From an uncultured Odoribacter sp. (GTDB lineage: Bacteria > Bacteroidota > Bacteroidia > Bacteroidales > Marinifilaceae), in contig CAJTSF010000039.1 of the NCBI GenBank assembly GCA_910578985.1, forward strand, positions 1-10,981: a stretch of 10,981 bases of DNA, given 5' to 3'. Positions 8,162-10,981 of this stretch are shown in pieces. The translations under genes were made by a program, and so were the position numbers. The number at the start of each line of letters is the position of its first letter. Positions within the stretch are counted from its first letter, which is position 1. The notes below the pieces were generated by a model. It had not been told where the DNA came from. It was given only the letters and a program-made list of their open reading frames with translations, and made no database searches.

Positions 8162-9034
8162 ATGAATATAGAAGACATAAGGGCTGTTCCCATTACCGAT
8201 TTCCTCGCGAGATTGGGATACGGGCCGAAAAGACAGCGCAGGGATGAATGCTGGTATCTCGCTCCTTACCGTGAGGAACTGACTGCCTCGTTTCAGGTAA
8301 ACATCCGCAAGAATGTCTGGCACGACTTCGGAACCGGACGCGGCGGTGATATTTTCACCCTTGCCGGGGAATTTGTCGGCAGTAACGATTTCAAGGAGCA
8401 GGCGGATTTCATCACGAGGATTTATGGTGGGCTGGCTCCGGAAAGGAAGACGGTCTTCCGTCCGAAAGAGAACGGCAAGGATAATCCGGATGAAAGGGAA
8501 TGTATGACGGATATCCGTTTCGGACCGCTTTACAATAAGGTTCTGCTCCGCTATCTGGAGGGACGGGGCATTTGCAGCGATGTGGCATTACCGAACTGCG
8601 AGGAGGTCAGGTATTCCTTGCACGGGAAACAGTATTTCGCCATCGGGTTCAGGAATCGAAGCGGCGGATATGAACTGCGCAACCGTTTTTTCAAGGGAAG
8701 CCTGTCCCCGAAAGACATTTCGCTGACAGACAACGGCTCGGATATCTGTAACCTCTTTGAAGGGTTTATCGACTACCTCTCGTGGATGGTGTTGGGATTG
8801 GGGGGCGGTGATGACTGTCTCGTGCTGAACTCGGTGGCGTTGCTGGAACGTTCGTTTCCTGTTCTTGACAGGTATGAGACGATAAACTGCTATCTGGACC
8901 GGGACGAAGCCGGGAGGCGAACACTGGAAGCACTCCGGAAACGCTATGGCAACAGGATTGAGGACCGTTCTGCCTTGTACAAGGGGTTCAAGGATTTGAA
9001 CGAGTACTTGCAAAACAGGTTGCCACAGGATTAA
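8162..9034 (+). CDS. traP: TraP, primase-like protein with degenerate CHC2 fold and Toprim domain
   Basis: This 290-residue cytoplasmic protein resembles DnaG-type primases. The N-terminal part (about residues 25-67) aligns by eye with the CHC2 zinc-binding region (APYREELTASFQV, then GTGRGGDIFTL). However, the zinc ligands are absent: APYR stands where CPFH is usual, and there is no CxxC. The C-terminal half carries Toprim motifs: Glu200 in FEGFID (codon 8759-8761) and Asp246-x-Asp248 in LDRDEAG (8897-8905). In conjugative elements such proteins may prime the second strand in the recipient or be carried there; for this family that is inference. The start ATG 8162 is 12 bases after traO. The stop TAA ends 4 bases before an alternative traQ start. 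Confidence 0.92.
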   Translation: MNIEDIRAVPITDFLARLGYGPKRQRRDECWYLAPYREELTASFQVNIRKNVWHDFGTGRGGDIFTLAGEFVGSNDFKEQADFITRIYGGLAPERKTVFRPKENGKDNPDERECMTDIRFGPLYNKVLLRYLEGRGICSDVALPNCEEVRYSLHGKQYFAIGFRNRSGGYELRNRFFKGSLSPKDISLTDNGSDICNLFEGFIDYLSWMVLGLGGGDDCLVLNSVALLERSFPVLDRYETINCYLDRDEAGRRTLEALRKRYGNRIEDRSALYKGFKDLNEYLQNRLPQD

Positions 9035-9053
9035 GACAATGAAGTATAACAAA

Positions 9054-9071
9054 TTAAAAATCAGATTGGAT
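9054..9071 (+). promoter_or_regulatory. A/T-rich translation leader deciding the traQ start
   Basis: TTAAA at 9054-9058 lies 18 bases before ATG 9072. It resembles the TTAAA seen 16-17 bases before the starts of the traH-position gene, traI, traK, traL and traN. No such element lies at that distance before the alternative ATG 9039. Bacteroidota rarely use Shine-Dalgarno pairing, and A/T-rich leaders are known to favour initiation there. The use of this leader as a start criterion is inference. Confidence 0.45.
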
Positions 9072-9638
9072 ATGAATACATTGATTCAAAAAAGAGGATT
9101 GGGCGGACTTTTGTCCGTCCTGTTCCTGAGCCTTACGGCTTTTCTGTTTACTGCCTGCAATGACGATATGGACGTGCAGCAGGCTTATCCCTTCACGGTG
9201 GAAACGATGCCTGTTCCCACGCGCATAGTGAAGGGCGAGACCGTGGAGATACGTTGTGAACTCAAACGGGAAGGACGTTTCTCCGATGCGCGTTACACCA
9301 TACGTTATTTCCAGCCGGACGGCAAGGGCACACTCCGCATGGATGACGGGATGATACTGCTGCCGAATGACCGCTATCCGCTTGACAGGGAGGTGTTCCG
9401 GCTGTATTACACTTCCGCATGCGAGGACCAGCAGTCGATTGACATCTATTTTGAGGACAACAGCGAACCGAAACAGCTGTTCCTGCTCAGTTTTGATTTC
9501 AACAACGAAAGAAAGGAGGAGACTGAAGAGAAAACGGAAGGGACGGTATCTAATCCCGGGACTTCTTGGAGCAGGGATTCGCTCGTTATTGTAAGACCGC
9601 CTGTATCGAAATCTGAAAAGGCTTCCCTATGCGAATGA
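9072..9638 (+). CDS. traQ: TraQ, DUF3872 conjugative transposon lipoprotein
   Basis: The product is a secreted lipoprotein of the TraQ/DUF3872 family. The chosen ATG (9072) gives 188 residues with a hydrophobic signal and a lipobox, FTAC, whose Cys29 would be lipidated. ATG 9039 would add 11 residues (MKYNKLKIRLD) and an unusually long n-region. AATTAAA, 19 bases before 9072, resembles the leaders of other tra genes here and favours the shorter start. The domain around residues 40-145 (VETMPVP, ECKREGRF-like strands, RYTIRYFQPDGKG, RLYYTS) is beta-rich and probably sits at the outer membrane. Residues 147-188 form a polar, glutamate-rich then basic tail that I do not recall from other members. 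The gene end overlaps the lysozyme start by 10 bases. Confidence 0.88.
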   Translation: MNTLIQKRGLGGLLSVLFLSLTAFLFTACNDDMDVQQAYPFTVETMPVPTRIVKGETVEIRCELKREGRFSDARYTIRYFQPDGKGTLRMDDGMILLPNDRYPLDREVFRLYYTSACEDQQSIDIYFEDNSEPKQLFLLSFDFNNERKEETEEKTEGTVSNPGTSWSRDSLVIVRPPVSKSEKASLCE

Positions 9639-10147
9639 TTGTAGCGGCTTTATGCCTGATTACGACTTATAGCGGTATGGCGGCACAACCACGGGGAGGT
9701 GAAGAACCGCCTCCCGCCGCCTTGCAAATCCAAGCTTCACTTTTCGAGAAAGCGGTTGCCTGTATCAAGGAACATGAAGGGTGGCACGGAAATCATTTGC
9801 CGTATGTGGGATATGGCCACAAGCTGTTGCCGGGCGAGACCTTCACACCGGACATGACCGAAGTGCAGGCGGATTCTTTGTTGAGGGTGGATCTGATGAA
9901 ACTGTGCAGGATGTGCAGCCGCTTTGGAAAAGATGCCCTGTTAGTTGCAACTTTGTCTTATAATGTCGGTTATTATCGTTTGGTCGGCTATGGAAAGATT
10001 CCCAAAAGTAGGCTTATTCAGAAGCTGGAAGCTGGTGACAGGAATATCTATGATGAGTATATCTCATTCAGGTGTTACAAGGGAAAAGTAGTACCAAGCA
10101 TCGAACGACGAAGGAAAAAGGAGTTCAGACAGCTGTACATACCTTAA
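9629..10147 (+). CDS. Secreted GH24-like lysozyme of the tra operon
   Basis: The 172-residue protein resembles phage-type (GH24) lysozymes and occupies the distal place commonly held by a lysozyme in Bacteroidales conjugative elements. It probably cuts peptidoglycan locally so that the transfer apparatus can assemble. It has a signal peptide (MRMIVAALCLITTYSGMAA, cleavage before Q20), a short proline-rich linker, and a core beginning near residue 37. The likely catalytic Glu is E50 in KEHEGW, followed by PYVGYGH (58-64) and a conserved FRCYKGKVVPSIERRRKKE end. The Glu-to-His spacing is only 14 residues, and no Asp or Thr sits where the T4 triad would place them. ATG 9635 (ATGA overlap with traQ) is an alternative start, but 9629 keeps an arginine in the n-region. 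The stop is directly followed by the terminator. Confidence 0.87.
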   Translation: MRMIVAALCLITTYSGMAAQPRGGEEPPPAALQIQASLFEKAVACIKEHEGWHGNHLPYVGYGHKLLPGETFTPDMTEVQADSLLRVDLMKLCRMCSRFGKDALLVATLSYNVGYYRLVGYGKIPKSRLIQKLEAGDRNIYDEYISFRCYKGKVVPSIERRRKKEFRQLYIP

Positions 10148-10190
10148 TTGTAAAAAGCCTTTCCTTAAGCAGAGGAGAGGCTTTTTACAA
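10148..10190. terminator. Strong bidirectional intrinsic terminator ending the tra operon
   Basis: Bases 10148-10165 pair with 10173-10190 as an 18-bp stem with a single T-G wobble (10161 with 10177) and a 7-base loop. The outer 13 pairs are perfect (TTGTAAAAAGCCT with AGGCTTTTTACAA). The arms carry A5 and T5 runs, so the hairpin has a U-run on either strand. It begins on the base after the lysozyme stop codon. The minus-strand gene ends 39 bases beyond it, so the hairpin can serve both converging transcripts. Confidence 0.9.
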
Positions 10191-10228
10191 ATTCTAATAT
10201 ACAACGAAACTTATTCAACATTATGGGT

Positions 10229-10939
10229 TTATCTATTATTTACATAGAATTTAAACATACGGGTGAAAACATTGTCAATCATACATATCAATAAGATTCG
10301 AGTGAAATAATTATCTGAACCATCATCATTAGTTATGTCTAATAATTTAGGAATATTACTTTGATATGAAAGCAGATTATGAGCACATCTATTACGATGC
10401 CTATACAATTTTTCAAATGAATCGTTTAAACTATTATCTCCTCCAAAAATGCCGCTCACCGTAAAATATCCATTATCTCTGTAATGTATTTTTTTAGAAA
10501 AGTCAATAAGTCGCGAAAAATCACGTGGTAACCATTTCCTAAATATTGTTGTCTCAAATTTTGATATTAGGTTGTCTCTTATTTCAGAGATTTGTATATT
10601 TGTTTCATTTTCATCAGGAAACGGGAATATGTGATTTTTATCTTCCAATGTTTTCTTTAGTATCACATACACTTTGTTTTTGTCTTCTAATCGAGAGCAC
10701 TCACCAACATTGAAAGAACCATTCAGATATTTATATCTAAAATCAAAATCGTCACTTGCAATCTCCCAAAGAATACATTTCAATTTTTGTTCTTGATATC
10801 CTGTAAGTCGTAAAAATACACTCTGTAAAAGATATTCACACAATGGATAATGGGCAATATTTGGGTCAATTGTAGAAGCAGACATTATTGCATCATCTAC
10901 AATTTCAAATATATCTGAGGTAATAAAATCCGTATGCAT
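10229..10939 (-). CDS. HEPN-motif protein, possible RNase of a defence or abortive-infection type
   Basis: I do not recognise a named family for this 236-residue protein. Near its C-terminus it has YRHRNRCAHN, which contains R182-N-R-C-A-H187 (bases 10396-10379), an exact fit to the HEPN ribonuclease motif R-N-x3-H. The surroundings look all-helical, as expected: an N-terminal segment with LLQSVFLRLTGYQEQKLKCI and helices after the motif. No signal peptide or membrane segment is seen. HEPN proteins are often RNA-cutting toxins or phage-defence effectors; that role here is inference. ATG 10939 is the only good start, as an in-frame TGA lies just upstream. Composition is very AT-rich (18 of 60 bases are G or C at 10261-10320, versus 36 of 60 at 481-540 in traG), so the gene was probably acquired separately as cargo. 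Its promoter is not visible. Confidence 0.85.
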   Translation of the reverse strand: MHTDFITSDIFEIVDDAIMSASTIDPNIAHYPLCEYLLQSVFLRLTGYQEQKLKCILWEIASDDFDFRYKYLNGSFNVGECSRLEDKNKVYVILKKTLEDKNHIFPFPDENETNIQISEIRDNLISKFETTIFRKWLPRDFSRLIDFSKKIHYRDNGYFTVSGIFGGDNSLNDSFEKLYRHRNRCAHNLLSYQSNIPKLLDITNDDGSDNYFTRILLICMIDNVFTRMFKFYVNNR

Positions 10940-10981
10940 AAATACTACATTAAAGAATTTTCATAGGCATTTATAGATGCT

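Noticed and set aside
9039..9071. Earlier traQ start at ATG 9039.
   Set aside because: It makes the signal-peptide n-region unusually long; the A/T-rich leader before 9072 resembles those of the other tra genes. It remains possible.
10940..10981. A Bacteroides-type promoter (-7 TAnnTTTG) or short leader peptide (MPMKIL frame) upstream of the HEPN gene.
   Set aside because: Only a weak TATAAATG match is present, and a six-codon frame is expected by chance in AT-rich DNA; too little sequence remains to the window edge.
1..10981. CRISPR array, tRNA or rRNA gene, insertion sequence, or element attachment site.
   Set aside because: No spaced repeat series, structured RNA gene, transposase or recombinase frame, or terminal inverted repeat was seen on reading both strands.

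Overview
The window is the distal part of the transfer (tra) operon of a Bacteroidota integrative and conjugative element of the CTnDOT/CTn341 type. It is followed by a strong terminator and one unrelated gene on the opposite strand. The organism is most likely a gut Bacteroidales (Bacteroides, Parabacteroides, Prevotella or a relative). This rests on the canonical traG to traQ gene order, on protein sequences typical of that family, on the absence of clear Shine-Dalgarno sequences, and on A/T-rich leaders before the start codons. The element cannot be named from this window, and neither end of it is visible.

Layout. Positions 2-1966 hold most of traG, the VirB4-type ATPase, with its 5' end off the left edge. 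Then, all on the plus strand and closely spaced, come: an unnamed soluble protein in the traH position (1999-2619); traI (2658-3287, DUF4141, secreted); traJ (3300-4310, VirB6-like polytopic membrane protein); traK (4332-4955, VirB8-like); traL (4968-5261, small membrane protein); traM (5266-6570, VirB10-like); traN (6594-7574, VirB9-like); traO (7577-8149, outer-membrane protein); traP (8162-9034, primase-like with a Toprim domain); traQ (9072-9638, lipoprotein); and a GH24-like lysozyme (9629-10147). Gaps are 2-38 bases or short overlaps, so the block reads as one transcriptional unit. Its promoter lies outside the window. No plus-strand gap exceeds 40 bases before the terminator.

The products fit one machine. 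TraG powers the type IV secretion channel. TraJ, TraK, TraL and TraM form the inner-membrane and periplasm-spanning part. TraN, TraO and perhaps TraQ form the outer-membrane part. The lysozyme would open peptidoglycan for assembly. TraP probably acts on the transferred single strand in the recipient.

An 18-bp-stem bidirectional terminator starts immediately after the lysozyme stop codon (10148-10190). Converging on it is a complete, AT-rich minus-strand gene (10229-10939) for a 236-residue protein with a textbook HEPN ribonuclease motif (R182-N-x3-H187). It looks like accessory cargo, plausibly an abortive-infection or toxin-type defence gene. It is the least described item here and the best candidate for follow-up. 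The 37 bases between the terminator and this gene, and the last 42 bases of the window, show no convincing feature.
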